Numbered from the stretch's first letter, positions 7,751-15,783 are shown. The stretch is 64,000 bases of DNA from Paenibacillus sp. ACRRY (GCF_022346995.1 NZ_JAKRNM010000017.1:1-64000); one strand, 5' to 3'. Translations and numbers: made by a program. Notes: a model not told the origin generated them from the sequence alone.

Positions 7751-8722
7751 ATGTCCTTTCAACAAATTATGGGTCAGCAGGCAGCCAAACAGATGTTGCA
7801 GAGCAGCTTGAGACGCCAGGCAATCAGTCATGCGTATTTGTTTAGTGGGCCAGCGGGTAGCGGGCAGCTGAAGACAGCGGTGACGTTTGCCAAAGCCATA
7901 TTCTGTACAGAGCTTGAAGATGATGCCTGCGGACAATGTTTGGAGTGCCGCAAGGTCGAGCATGGTAATCATCCGGATCTAACGATGCTTGCACCAGATG
8001 GAAACAATATTAAAATCGATCAGATTAGGGATCTGCAGCGTATTTTCTCATATCGTTCAGAGGCTGGCCATCCCAAAGTTTATATTATAGAACAGGCAGA
8101 AAAAATGACCGTACAGGCGGCGAATAGTCTGCTGAAATTTCTGGAAGAACCACAGGTGCCTGCGGTAGGAATTCTGATCACGGACAATGGCCAAGCCATG
8201 CTTCCGACCATTCGTTCACGCTCACAGCTTGTTCCTTTCAGTGCACTAAATCCGGAAGAAATGCTGCAAGCTTTAATTGCGGAGGGCTACCCGGCCAATC
8301 TCGCAAGTTCAGCGGTTCAGTTGGCGTCAGGACTCGAATCATGTAGAGAAATTCTCCAGCAGAATTGGTTTGCAGAAATTAGAAACGTAATGTTACAATT
8401 AGGGAAGGAGTCCCTGGGCAGAGGCAGCACATCATTAATCTCTGCACAGCAGAAGCTTTTTAAAACCGGACTCTCAGAACATCTGGATATTATGCTTAGT
8501 CTATTCCATTTATGGTTTAGGGATATGCTGTACGTCCAGCACGGTAGGCATGAACATATCGTTTTTATAGATCAGTTGGACATGCTGTCTCAGTTGGCAA
8601 ATACCCGCAGCACGGAGCAGTGGGTGTCCTATATGGATTTGGCCGCAGCATGCAGAAAAAAATTGCGTTTCAACGTCAATGGCCAGCTTTGTCTGGAGCA
8701 ATTTTTGATCGGTTTGGCATAA
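7751..8722 (+). CDS. holB: DNA polymerase III subunit delta'
   Basis: A 323-residue clamp-loader subunit of the replicative polymerase. The zinc module cysteines are C52, C60, C63 and C66. SRC-type residues have drifted, with an LLKFLEEP motif near 120. The Walker-A-like loop GPAGSGQLK (33-41) lacks a lysine at the canonical place, consistent with delta' not hydrolysing ATP. GAGGAGGAAGT precedes the ATG. It lies in the tmk-yabA cluster, matching B. subtilis order. Confidence 0.95.
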   Translation: MSFQQIMGQQAAKQMLQSSLRRQAISHAYLFSGPAGSGQLKTAVTFAKAIFCTELEDDACGQCLECRKVEHGNHPDLTMLAPDGNNIKIDQIRDLQRIFSYRSEAGHPKVYIIEQAEKMTVQAANSLLKFLEEPQVPAVGILITDNGQAMLPTIRSRSQLVPFSALNPEEMLQALIAEGYPANLASSAVQLASGLESCREILQQNWFAEIRNVMLQLGKESLGRGSTSLISAQQKLFKTGLSEHLDIMLSLFHLWFRDMLYVQHGRHEHIVFIDQLDMLSQLANTRSTEQWVSYMDLAAACRKKLRFNVNGQLCLEQFLIGLA

Positions 8723-8840
8723 GGCTGGGGAGAGGACAGTTTTTGTTCCATTCATATGCAAACGGTTAGTACTTCGGAGGGTTCCCTAAGAAGACAGGGC
8801 TTCAGACGAAGTGGGATTGGCTTACAAGGGGGTTAATTTT

Positions 8841-9641
8841 TTGTATAGTGTAGTGGGTGTCCGTTTCAAAAAAGCGGGCAAAATTTATTACTTCGATCCC
8901 CTGGACCTTCCCATTGAGAAAGAAAACTGCGTTATCGTGGAGACAGCGCGGGGGGTAGAGTACGGTAAGGTAGTTGTTGGCAAGAAGGAAGTAGGCGAGT
9001 CCGATGTAGTGCTGCCGCTCAAAAAGGTCATTCGGGTTGCGGGAGATACAGATGCCCGTGTGGTGGATGAGAACAAGCGGGCAGCCAAAGAAGCATTCGG
9101 TACTTGTTTAAATAAAATCAAAGACCATGGCCTCAAGATGAAGCTGGTCGATGTGGAATTTACGTTTGATCGCAACAAGATCATTTTTTATTTTACAGCT
9201 GAAGGAAGAGTAGATTTCCGGGAGCTGGTCAAGGATCTGGCAAGCATTTTTCGGACACGGATCGAGCTGCGGCAGATTGGTGTGCGGGATGAGGCTAAGA
9301 TGCTTGGAGGAATCGGACCTTGCGGCCGTGTATTATGCTGTTCTTCCTGGTTGGGAGACTTTGAGCCGGTATCTATCAAGATGGCCAAAGATCAGAGCCT
9401 GTCACTGAATCCGACGAAAATTTCAGGGTTGTGCGGAAGACTCATGTGCTGTCTGAAATTTGAGCATGATAACTATGAAAGTGTGAGAGAAGAACTGCCG
9501 GCTGTAGGCAAGTTGGTCGTCACCTCTATGGGTGAAGGGAAAGTTGTCGGCATCAATGCCGGTAATCGCACAGTCCATGTTCAACTGTTCGACATCAGTA
9601 AAGTCAAAGAACTTCCGCTGGATGACGTCGTTATCAAGTAA
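8841..9641 (+). CDS. ricT: RicT (YaaT), PSP1-domain regulator
   Basis: A 266-residue PSP1-domain protein. In B. subtilis RicT works with RicA and RicF as an iron-sulfur complex that promotes RNase Y-dependent mRNA processing and supports sporulation, competence and biofilm entry. I chose the TTG at 8841, eight bases after AAGGGGG, because the protein then begins like its homologues (YSVVGVRFKKAGK). The cysteine motifs CGRVLCC (161-167) and CGRLMCC (198-204), which ligate the clusters, are intact. The central VDFRELVKDLASIF region is highly conserved. It lies between holB and yabA. Confidence 0.95.
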   Translation: MYSVVGVRFKKAGKIYYFDPLDLPIEKENCVIVETARGVEYGKVVVGKKEVGESDVVLPLKKVIRVAGDTDARVVDENKRAAKEAFGTCLNKIKDHGLKMKLVDVEFTFDRNKIIFYFTAEGRVDFRELVKDLASIFRTRIELRQIGVRDEAKMLGGIGPCGRVLCCSSWLGDFEPVSIKMAKDQSLSLNPTKISGLCGRLMCCLKFEHDNYESVREELPAVGKLVVTSMGEGKVVGINAGNRTVHVQLFDISKVKELPLDDVVIK

Positions 9642-9669
9642 ACCATAAAGGTTGCTTCGGGGTGGAAAC

Positions 9670-10038
9670 TTGGAAAAGAAAAATCTGTTTACGCACATTC
9701 ATGAAATGGAAACCCAATTGGGTCAGTTGCACAGTGATTTAGGAGAGTTAAAAATGATTGTCAAAGAGCTGCTTGAAGATAATCAGCGGCTTACGATTGA
9801 GAATGAGCAGCTACGCAAACTGCTCAAGCGTGAGGCTCCGGTAGATCTACCTGTTTCATCTGCACTGGCTCCAGCCGCTAGACCGGCAGGTCCGGCTACA
9901 GGTGAAGATGTGGTAGGTGAAGGATATGATAATCTGGCCCGGCTGTATCACGAAGGATTCCATATCTGCAATGTCTATTACGGCCATTTGCGGACGGAAG
10001 GCGATTGTCTGTTCTGCCTGTCTTTTTTGAATAAATGA
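9670..10038 (+). CDS. yabA: replication initiation control protein YabA
   Basis: A 122-residue negative regulator of replication initiation. In B. subtilis it bridges DnaA and the DnaN clamp and prevents cooperative DnaA binding. An N-terminal leucine-rich coiled coil (residues 5-60) gives tetramerisation. The C-terminal zinc motif (H-x-C ... CLFCL in the last 30 residues) is intact. TTG 9670 is the start, after GGGGTGG; the protein then begins LEKKNLF like its homologues. An Ala/Pro-rich linker lies between the domains. A terminator follows. A cluster of DnaA boxes lies at 1154-1238. Confidence 0.95.
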   Translation: MEKKNLFTHIHEMETQLGQLHSDLGELKMIVKELLEDNQRLTIENEQLRKLLKREAPVDLPVSSALAPAARPAGPATGEDVVGEGYDNLARLYHEGFHICNVYYGHLRTEGDCLFCLSFLNK

Positions 10039-10042
10039 AGTG

Positions 10043-10073
10043 ACCGTAGGGAAGAGCCCCTACGGTTTTTTTT
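10043..10073 (+). terminator. rho-independent terminator of the tmk-yabA operon
   Basis: ACCGTAGGG / CCCTACGGT, a 9-bp stem with a 6-nt loop, is followed by eight T residues. Confidence 0.9.
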
Positions 10074-10136
10074 CAAGGTTATAGACCTAAACTAAAGCTA
10101 AATGCGATATAGAGTACCGGAGGATGAACGTATCAT

Positions 10137-10925
10137 ATGACAGCCAATGAAGCTAAAGAAGTAATTTTGCATGAATCAGAACGGATTGATGATCTGCTCT
10201 CTCATGATTTGAGAATCATTCAAAGTGATGAAGTATTCAGTTTTTCCATGGACGCCGTGTTGCTCGCTCGGTTTGCTTCTGTTCCTAAACGAGGCCGTGT
10301 ACTCGATTTATGTACGGGGAATGGGGTTGTTCCCATTCTGCTGACAACGCGTACACAGGCCGCCCTGGAAGGGATTGAGATACAGCCCCGATTGGCTGAT
10401 ATGGCACGGAGAAGCGTGCAGCTGAATGCTCTGGACCAATCGATCACAATCCATGAAGGCGACCTGCGGGAATTGGTGAAACAGACAGGGCATGCTGTGT
10501 ATGATGCGATTACCGTGAATCCGCCGTATATGCCGCTGAATGGAAGTGATCTTAAAATGAATACACACCAAGCCATGGCCCGTCATGAGTTGGGATGTAC
10601 ATTGGAGGAAGTTATTCAGGCATGCAATCGCCTCGTGCGTAATGGAGGAAAAGTATCCATGGTTCACCGCCCTCAACGGCTCGGCGAGATTATCTCTCTA
10701 ATGAGGGAGTACAAGCTTGAGCCGAAGCGGATCCGAATGGTACATCCACGCGCTCACCTCGAAGCCAACATGGTGTTAATCGAAGCGTTGAAGGATGGCA
10801 AACCGGAAGTGCGCATGCTTCCGCCCCTCATTGTCTACAATGAAGAAGGAACCTACTGTGATGAAATTATGGATATTTATTACGGATCACAACATACAAC
10901 GCGTACTACGGAAGGAGGAGTGTAA
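10137..10925 (+). CDS. yabB: tRNA1(Val) (adenine-N6)-methyltransferase family protein (YabB)
   Basis: A 262-residue SAM-dependent methyltransferase of the TrmN6 family, which methylates A37 of tRNA-Val in the family's characterised members. Motif I is VLDLCTGNGVVP near residue 60. The catalytic N-P-P-Y at 128-131 marks an N6-adenine methylase. GGAGGATGAACG precedes the start. Its stop codon abuts the rsmI start. In B. subtilis the GIY-YIG gene yazA lies between them; it is absent here. Confidence 0.9.
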   Translation: MTANEAKEVILHESERIDDLLSHDLRIIQSDEVFSFSMDAVLLARFASVPKRGRVLDLCTGNGVVPILLTTRTQAALEGIEIQPRLADMARRSVQLNALDQSITIHEGDLRELVKQTGHAVYDAITVNPPYMPLNGSDLKMNTHQAMARHELGCTLEEVIQACNRLVRNGGKVSMVHRPQRLGEIISLMREYKLEPKRIRMVHPRAHLEANMVLIEALKDGKPEVRMLPPLIVYNEEGTYCDEIMDIYYGSQHTTRTTEGGV

Positions 10926-11807
10926 GTGACACTGCACATTCAAAAAAGTTATGCTGAAGTTCATGATGGCAGGGGTAAATTATATTTGGTTGGAACACCT
11001 ATTGGAAATCTGGATGATATGACATTTCGAGCAATTAAAACACTGCAGAGTTGTGATATTATTGCGGCAGAAGATACAAGGCAAACCCGAAAGCTGCTCA
11101 CTCATTTTGAAATCACCCCTTCCATGTTATTTAGTTATCATGAACATAATAAGGCGGCAAGTGGCCCTGAACTGATACGCTATATAATAGAAGGAAAAAA
11201 TTTGGCACTGGTCAGTGATGCTGGTTTGCCGGCCATCTCAGACCCGGGTTCTGATCTGGTACAACTAGCCATTGAAGCAGGGATTCATGTTATTCCGATT
11301 CCGGGTGCCAATGCAGCATTGTCTGCTCTCATTGTATCCGGACTACCGACGGAACGCTTCACGTTCGGCGGCTTTTTGCCGCGCGAGAAAAAGGATATGC
11401 GAAAAGTGCTGGAGGGTTTTGACGAATCTAACGGTACCTTGTTGTTTTATGAGTCACCGCATCGTATTCGCAAAACGTTGGTCAATCTGGAAGAGATTCT
11501 GGGGGATCGTTCGGTTGTGCTGGCTCGTGAGCTGACGAAGCGACATGAGGAATTTGCACGTGGCACGGTTCGCGAGTGCATAGACTGGCTGGAGGAACAT
11601 CCGCCAATTGGAGAGTACTGTTTGCTTGTGGAAGGCATTAAGGAACAGGAACGTAAAGCAGAGCGTGAAGCCTGGTGGCAACAATTGTCCCTGGAAGACC
11701 ACGTCAGCCATTATGAAGGTGAAGGACTACACCGCAAGGATGCGATGAAAAAAACAGCAGCAGACCGAGGATTAACGAAACGTGATGTATATAACGCGCT
11801 AATCTAA
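10926..11807 (+). CDS. rsmI: 16S rRNA (cytidine1402-2'-O)-methyltransferase
   Basis: RsmI (YraL/YabC) methylates the ribose of C1402 in the decoding centre of 16S rRNA. The 293-residue protein belongs to the tetrapyrrole methylase fold. Motifs are VGTPIGNLDDMT near residue 23, AAEDTRQTRKLL, and the SDAGLPAISDPG and PGANAALSAL segments. The GTG start at 10926 follows the yabB stop without gap and uses GGAGGAG at 10914-10921, so translation is coupled. Confidence 0.95.
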   Translation: MTLHIQKSYAEVHDGRGKLYLVGTPIGNLDDMTFRAIKTLQSCDIIAAEDTRQTRKLLTHFEITPSMLFSYHEHNKAASGPELIRYIIEGKNLALVSDAGLPAISDPGSDLVQLAIEAGIHVIPIPGANAALSALIVSGLPTERFTFGGFLPREKKDMRKVLEGFDESNGTLLFYESPHRIRKTLVNLEEILGDRSVVLARELTKRHEEFARGTVRECIDWLEEHPPIGEYCLLVEGIKEQERKAEREAWWQQLSLEDHVSHYEGEGLHRKDAMKKTAADRGLTKRDVYNALI

Positions 11808-11899
11808 TGCTATGCAGGATCCAAACACACGGTTAAATAGGGGAACATAACCTGAAAAGTTTCTTATTGGAAACCTTAGCGAAATATTAAAAGTCCGAG

Positions 11900-11936
11900 G
11901 CGGTGCAAAAATATTTTTGATTTTTCACCGCTTTTC
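11900..11936 (+). terminator. rho-independent terminator of yabB-rsmI
   Basis: GCGGTG-c-AAAAAT pairs with ATTTTT-CACCGC and is followed by TTTTC. It faces the abrB terminator from the other side. Confidence 0.8.
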
Positions 11937-11980
11937 TAGTTATGGATGAGCTGTATCAGGGTTTGTCTGAATGGGGTAAT

Positions 11981-12022
11981 AAAAAAAAGACCTTCCAACG
12001 GTGGGGTTCACACCGGGAAGGC
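11981..12022 (-). terminator. rho-independent terminator of abrB
   Basis: On the minus strand CCTTCC and GGAAGG enclose GGTG/CACC, followed by TC and eight T residues. Confidence 0.85.
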
Positions 12023-12084
12023 AAGTAAGGAATATAAAAAGGTTAGAATTAACAATTCAATAAGTCCATTATACCTGAAATTTC

Positions 12085-12339
12085 TTATTTTGTCACAGGT
12101 GCAGGGATTTCGGAAATACATTCGTTACAAACAATTTTACCTTTGAAGTATGTTACGTTCTCAGCGTTACCACAGAAGATACAAGCTGGCTCGTATTTTT
12201 TCAACATGATGCGCTCACCGTCAACATAGATTTCCAGAGCATCTTTTTCACCGATACCCAGTGTACGGCGCAATTCGATTGGAATAACTACCCGTCCCAG
12301 TTCGTCTACTTTTCTAACAATACCTGTTGATTTCATCAT
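12085..12339 (-). CDS. abrB: transition-state regulator AbrB with four-cysteine tail
   Basis: An 84-residue AbrB, the DNA-binding repressor that holds back stationary-phase and sporulation genes during growth. The N-terminal swapped-hairpin domain (residues 3-48: STGIVRKVDELGRVVIP, then IELRRTLGIGEKDALEIYV) is almost identical to B. subtilis AbrB. The C-terminal half differs: B. subtilis has a non-zinc multimerisation domain, while here C53/C56 and C71/C74 form a CxxC-x14-CxxC zinc-ribbon-like pattern close to that of Gin. The ATG at 12339 follows GAGAGGAG. Promoter and tandem Spo0A boxes lie upstream, so repression by Spo0A is likely. B. subtilis has metS next to it; here an HD gene is divergent. 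Confidence 0.93.
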   Translation of the reverse strand: MMKSTGIVRKVDELGRVVIPIELRRTLGIGEKDALEIYVDGERIMLKKYEPACIFCGNAENVTYFKGKIVCNECISEIPAPVTK

Positions 12340-12369
12340 TATAATCAGTGCTCCTCTCAGCTACTTATC

Positions 12370-12386
12370 ATTGTCATTATTCGACA
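12370..12386 (-). promoter_or_regulatory. tandem Spo0A boxes downstream of the abrB promoter
   Basis: On the minus strand TGTCGAA (12386-12380) and TGACAAT (12376-12370) are separated by 3 bp. The first is an exact Spo0A box, the second has a diverged end. They would lie at about +17 to +33 of the abrB transcript, the same layout by which Spo0A~P represses abrB in B. subtilis. Confidence 0.75.
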
Positions 12387-12409
12387 TTATTTTATGTTTT
12401 ATGATACTC

Positions 12410-12438
12410 ATCATACCAACGATTCCCAAAACAGTCAA
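12410..12438 (-). promoter_or_regulatory. sigma-A promoter of abrB
   Basis: TTGACT (12438-12433), a 17-bp spacer and TATGAT (12415-12410) on the minus strand, ten of twelve consensus positions. Predicted start is near 12403. Confidence 0.85.
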
Positions 12439-12535
12439 CCTTAAAATTAGCTTAAAATTAAGGCTGTTTTTGATAAGATTACGGGTGGCAAGGGGTTAAG
12501 AGCGATTTTTCATATTTAAACATCAATGTCAGCTT

Positions 12536-12595
12536 TGTCGATTTGGAAAACATTAAAAGTACCTTATTCGACAAAATTCGTCATTATGTGTCGAA
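12536..12595. promoter_or_regulatory. cluster of Spo0A boxes upstream of the HD gene
   Basis: TTCGACA (12567-12573) and TTCGTCA (12577-12583) are two exact TGNCGAA boxes in tandem on the minus strand, 3 bp apart. A third exact box, TGTCGAA, lies at 12589-12595 on the plus strand, and a one-mismatch box TGTCGAT at 12536-12542. The outer boxes form the inverted repeat TTATTCGACA / TGTCGAATAA. I could not place the HD gene promoter with confidence, so activation or repression cannot be told. Confidence 0.55.
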
Positions 12596-12657
12596 TAATC
12601 GGGCTGGATAAGACTGAAAGCGACAAACACAACTCAAATAAAAGGGAGCGAAGCGAC

Positions 12658-13935
12658 ATGGAACAGCGTTTAACGGAAGAGAAAGTGTTTAAAGATCCGG
12701 TACATAATTATATTCATGTGCAAGATCCGATTATATGGCAGTTGATCAATACACCAGAGTTTCAACGCTTACGACGGATCCGTCAGTTGGGAACATCCTA
12801 TTTGACTTTTCACGGTGCTGAACACAGCCGGTTTTCACACTCATTGGGCGTTTACGAAATAACACGAAAGATTATCTCTCAATTTGAAAGAAGTCACTAC
12901 TCCGATTGGCCTAAGGAAGAAAAAGCCGTTGCTCTCTGCGCCGCATTATTGCATGACTTGGGTCACGGGCCATTCTCTCACTCCATTGAAGAAGCCTTCG
13001 ACATGAATCATGAGGACTGGACCTGCCGAATTATCCTTGGAGATACCGAAGTGGGGGCAATCCTGAGACGGTATGCTCCCGATTTCCCAGAGAAAGTGGC
13101 ATCTGTTATCCAAAAAACATATGAAAAGCCAATCGTCGTAAATCTGGTCACTAGCCCGCTTGATGCAGACCGGATGGACTATTTGCTTCGAGATGCTTAC
13201 TTCACAGGTGTAAACTACGGAACCATCGACCTTGACCGCATCCTGCGAATGCTTCGTCCCTATCACGGGAGAATTGTAGTCAAGGAATCGGGAATGCATG
13301 CCGTGGAAGACTATTTGATGTCACGTTACCAGATGTACTGGCAGATTTACTTCCATCCGGTGACCCGAAGCTCTGAAATTATTCTGAGACAAATATTTAA
13401 GCGTGCGAAAGAGCTGGTGAAGCAGGGATTCCAATTCCGTTTTATGCTGGAGCCGTTACCGCAGCTGTTTGACGGAGTGCTCTCTGTTGATGAATATTTG
13501 CAATTGGATGAGGCTTTAATACAGACAGCATTCATGCAGTGGCGCAAAGAGAACGATACTGTTCTGAGCGAGTTATGCGAACGTTTTATGGATCGCAGGT
13601 TGTATAAGTATGTAGAGGTCGAACAGATCGATGTGGAAACGATTGAAGAAATTCGGGTTGCCTTTGCCAAAGCGGGTCTTAATCCCGAATATGATCTGGA
13701 AATTGATTTTCCGACAGATCTTCCGTATGATGTTTTTCGTCCGGATGAATCAACAGACAAACAAATTCTGCTGCTGGATAGACAGGACAAGCTGCATGAA
13801 TTGTCCGAGGTTTCAGACATCGTCCGTTCAATTAGCGGAATACATCGTGGTAAGCACCATCTGTACTATCCGCAAAACAAGGTGGACGCCATCATTCACG
13901 AGCTGCCATCTCATATTCGCCCATACTTCTCCTGA
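12658..13935 (+). CDS. HD-superfamily phosphohydrolase (YwfO-like)
   Basis: A 425-residue metal-dependent HD phosphohydrolase of the YwfO/dGTPase-like group; related proteins hydrolyse dNTPs or other nucleotides, and the substrate here is not known. Metal ligands are H61 (HSLGVYE), H99-D100 (LLHDLGHGPFSH) and a downstream aspartate in the SPLDADRMDYL segment. I chose ATG 12658 with AAAGGGAG upstream over the longer frame from 12526, whose extension crosses the Spo0A-box region. It occupies the place where B. subtilis has metS. It is probably monocistronic; the next gene is 310 bp away. Confidence 0.88.
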   Translation: MEQRLTEEKVFKDPVHNYIHVQDPIIWQLINTPEFQRLRRIRQLGTSYLTFHGAEHSRFSHSLGVYEITRKIISQFERSHYSDWPKEEKAVALCAALLHDLGHGPFSHSIEEAFDMNHEDWTCRIILGDTEVGAILRRYAPDFPEKVASVIQKTYEKPIVVNLVTSPLDADRMDYLLRDAYFTGVNYGTIDLDRILRMLRPYHGRIVVKESGMHAVEDYLMSRYQMYWQIYFHPVTRSSEIILRQIFKRAKELVKQGFQFRFMLEPLPQLFDGVLSVDEYLQLDEALIQTAFMQWRKENDTVLSELCERFMDRRLYKYVEVEQIDVETIEEIRVAFAKAGLNPEYDLEIDFPTDLPYDVFRPDESTDKQILLLDRQDKLHELSEVSDIVRSISGIHRGKHHLYYPQNKVDAIIHELPSHIRPYFS

Positions 13936-14245
13936 TCATGAAGTGAGCCTTGAAGAGCAAATTTTTTACAAATTAGCTATGATAGAAAGAATTTCTAATT
14001 CGAGATATTATCATGATACAGTAATCTGCTTTAATGGAGAGTATATGTAGATCGACATAATTTTGTAATGTACACTTTTTTTGAACAAATTGAGGTCATA
14101 AGGACTCCTATATATAGTAGAAATTAAATTTGGTAATTCCACATGTTGTACTCTGAAAAATCAATTATGATGATAAAATGTGTGCATTTTATATAATTTT
14201 GATCGGGATAGAAAATAGTTATTCGACAGGAAGGGAGAAATACAC
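13936..14245. other. AT-rich intergenic region before tatD
   Basis: There is no ORF of note. TATAAT occurs near 14190 without a good -35. A single exact Spo0A-type 7-mer (TTCGACA, minus-strand box) lies at 14222-14228 just before the tatD ribosome binding site; one copy of a 7-mer is expected by chance several times per window, so no weight is given to it. Confidence 0.4.
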
Positions 14246-15016
14246 ATGATGTTATTCGACACACATACACACCTGGATGCACCGCAATTCGACGAGGACC
14301 GCGAGGAGATGATTCAACGTGCTGTAGACGCGGGGGTTGGCCGTATGATCAATGTCGGTTTCAACCGGGAGACCATTCCATCTACGATGAAACTTGCCGA
14401 AACGTATGATTTTATATATGCTGCTGTAGGCTGGCATCCCCAGGATGCCATTACGATGCAGGAGGGTGATCTCGAGTGGATTGCGTCTCTGTGCAAACAT
14501 GAAAAAGTCGTTGCCATAGGCGAGATTGGCCTGGATTATTATTGGGACACTTCACCCAAGGATGTGCAGCATCGTGTATTAAGACAACAGATTGGACTGG
14601 CTCGTGAACTTAACATGCCTATTGTCATTCATAATCGCGATGCTCATGAGGACATTGTCAAAATTTTGCGTGAGGAGAAAGCTGGAGAAGTCGGGGGTGT
14701 AATGCACTCTTTCTCAGGAAGCTGGGAAACGGCAAAACTCTGTCTGGATCTAGGGTTCCATCTATCCTTCGGTGGACCAATTACGTTCAAAAACGCCAAG
14801 CAGCCGAAAGAGGTACTGGCGAAGGTGCCAATGGACCGATTTTTCATCGAAACGGACTCCCCATATCTTACACCACATCCTTATCGTGGAAAACGAAATG
14901 AAACAGCGCATGTACGTCTGGTTGCAGAAGCAGCTGCGGAAATTAAAGGCATTTCTGTAGAGGAAATTGCTGCAATAACAACCAAAAATGCCATGGAACG
15001 ATTTGGTATTCGTTAA
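14246..15016 (+). CDS. tatD: TatD-family metal-dependent DNase
   Basis: A 256-residue TIM-barrel hydrolase of the TatD family (YabD in B. subtilis), two-metal 3'-5' nucleases implicated in DNA repair and RNA quality control. The metal-binding DTHTHLD opens the protein (residues 5-11). E(I)GLDYY near 93, IVIHNRDAHED near 130, and the ETDSPYLTP segment near 205 supply the other ligands. AAGGGAG precedes the start; ATG 14246 and 14249 are both possible. Confidence 0.95.
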   Translation: MMLFDTHTHLDAPQFDEDREEMIQRAVDAGVGRMINVGFNRETIPSTMKLAETYDFIYAAVGWHPQDAITMQEGDLEWIASLCKHEKVVAIGEIGLDYYWDTSPKDVQHRVLRQQIGLARELNMPIVIHNRDAHEDIVKILREEKAGEVGGVMHSFSGSWETAKLCLDLGFHLSFGGPITFKNAKQPKEVLAKVPMDRFFIETDSPYLTPHPYRGKRNETAHVRLVAEAAAEIKGISVEEIAAITTKNAMERFGIR

Positions 15017-15022
15017 AAAACG

Positions 15023-15070
15023 AAGCAAATGCGGTGAAAAAGAGAGTTAGACGGAGCGAATTTGCTTTTT
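15023..15070 (+). terminator. possible terminator of tatD
   Basis: AAGCAAAT (15023-15030) pairs with ATTTGCTT (15060-15067), followed by T residues. The 29-nt loop makes it weaker than the other terminators. Confidence 0.45.
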
Positions 15071-15138
15071 GATCCAAATAAATGAAGAATATTACAATAT
15101 TTTAACCAAATATTTAGAAAAACGTACTTGAACAACGC

Positions 15139-15168
15139 TTTACAACATGCATCGAAACAGGATATCAT
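15139..15168 (+). promoter_or_regulatory. candidate promoter of the yabE leader
   Basis: TTTACA and TATCAT separated by 18 bp, about 90 bp before the riboswitch. Both hexamers are near consensus. Confidence 0.4.
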
Positions 15169-15261
15169 CTTTTCAGTGAATTGTTGTGAGGAAAATTGGA
15201 CAGATGTTCGGGGGATGAACAAAGGGACACTTTCCGATGACACAACAATACTTTTCATGAA

Positions 15262-15508
15262 CCGATCTCGCTGAGTCTCCGTTAACGGAGAGCGGGGGAA
15301 CCAATAGGGCTTAAACATCAGTGTAAGCAGCTGATGCGCATCGTTCGCTGACCCAAAAGCAGCGGATGCATTTGCGAAGCGCTATTTGATTTCTTCTTTG
15401 GGTCTCGGGGTGAATTCAAGGGCATACGCCATGAGCGGGTGACCGGAGATAGGGCGGCTCTCTTTCGCCCGAACCCGACAGCTAACCTCGCAAGCGGAAA
15501 AAGAGAGG
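15262..15508 (+). ncRNA. cyclic di-AMP (ydaO/yuaA) riboswitch
   Basis: The conserved blocks of this class appear in order: CTCGCTGAGTCTCC with its partner GGAGAGCGGGGGAACC, the GGGTCTCGGGGTGAATTC block, and CCCGAACCCGACAGCTAACC then TCGCAAGCG. Between the first two blocks is a long variable extension (about 15310-15395). In characterised members c-di-AMP binding favours a downstream terminator and switches the gene off. Such riboswitches often control cell-wall hydrolase genes, which fits yabE downstream. Confidence 0.92.
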
Positions 15509-15550
15509 CAACCTCGTGCATGAATTTCCGATATTCAAAATCATTCGGAA

Positions 15551-15592
15551 GCCACGAAAGAGTTCCTCTTACACTCTTTCTTTGGCTTTTTT
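15551..15592 (+). terminator. riboswitch-controlled terminator
   Basis: GCC-GAAAGAGT pairs with ACTCTTTC-GGC and runs into six T residues, about 40 nt after the riboswitch core. It is the likely expression platform of the c-di-AMP riboswitch. Confidence 0.85.
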
Positions 15593-15648
15593 GTTTTTGA
15601 ATAAAAGAAATAAGGTCATCATACGGTAAGTATTCAGGTGGTGACATC

Positions 15649-15723
15649 ATGTTGCGAAGAGTGGTTCATGGTGCAGAACCGGTCATTGAGATATCGATCA
15701 GTTCTGTAGAAAATTTGGTATAG
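15649..15723 (+). CDS. possible 24-residue ORF between the riboswitch terminator and yabE
   Basis: ATG 15649 follows AGGTGGTGA at normal spacing and encodes 24 residues, with a basic start (MLRRVV) and no motif. It lies in the leader just past the terminator. It could be a leader peptide or chance. Confidence 0.3.
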   Translation: MLRRVVHGAEPVIEISISSVENLV

Positions 15724-15783
15724 TCGCGTCAAAGACATCATGCATTAACTTTAGACGGCGAGGCTATGAAGGAGGACGGAGAA

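Noticed and set aside
14222..14228. Single Spo0A box before tatD (and another at 22359-22365 before spoVG)
   Set aside because: An exact 7-mer occurs about eight times by chance in both strands of the window; no tandem partner is present.
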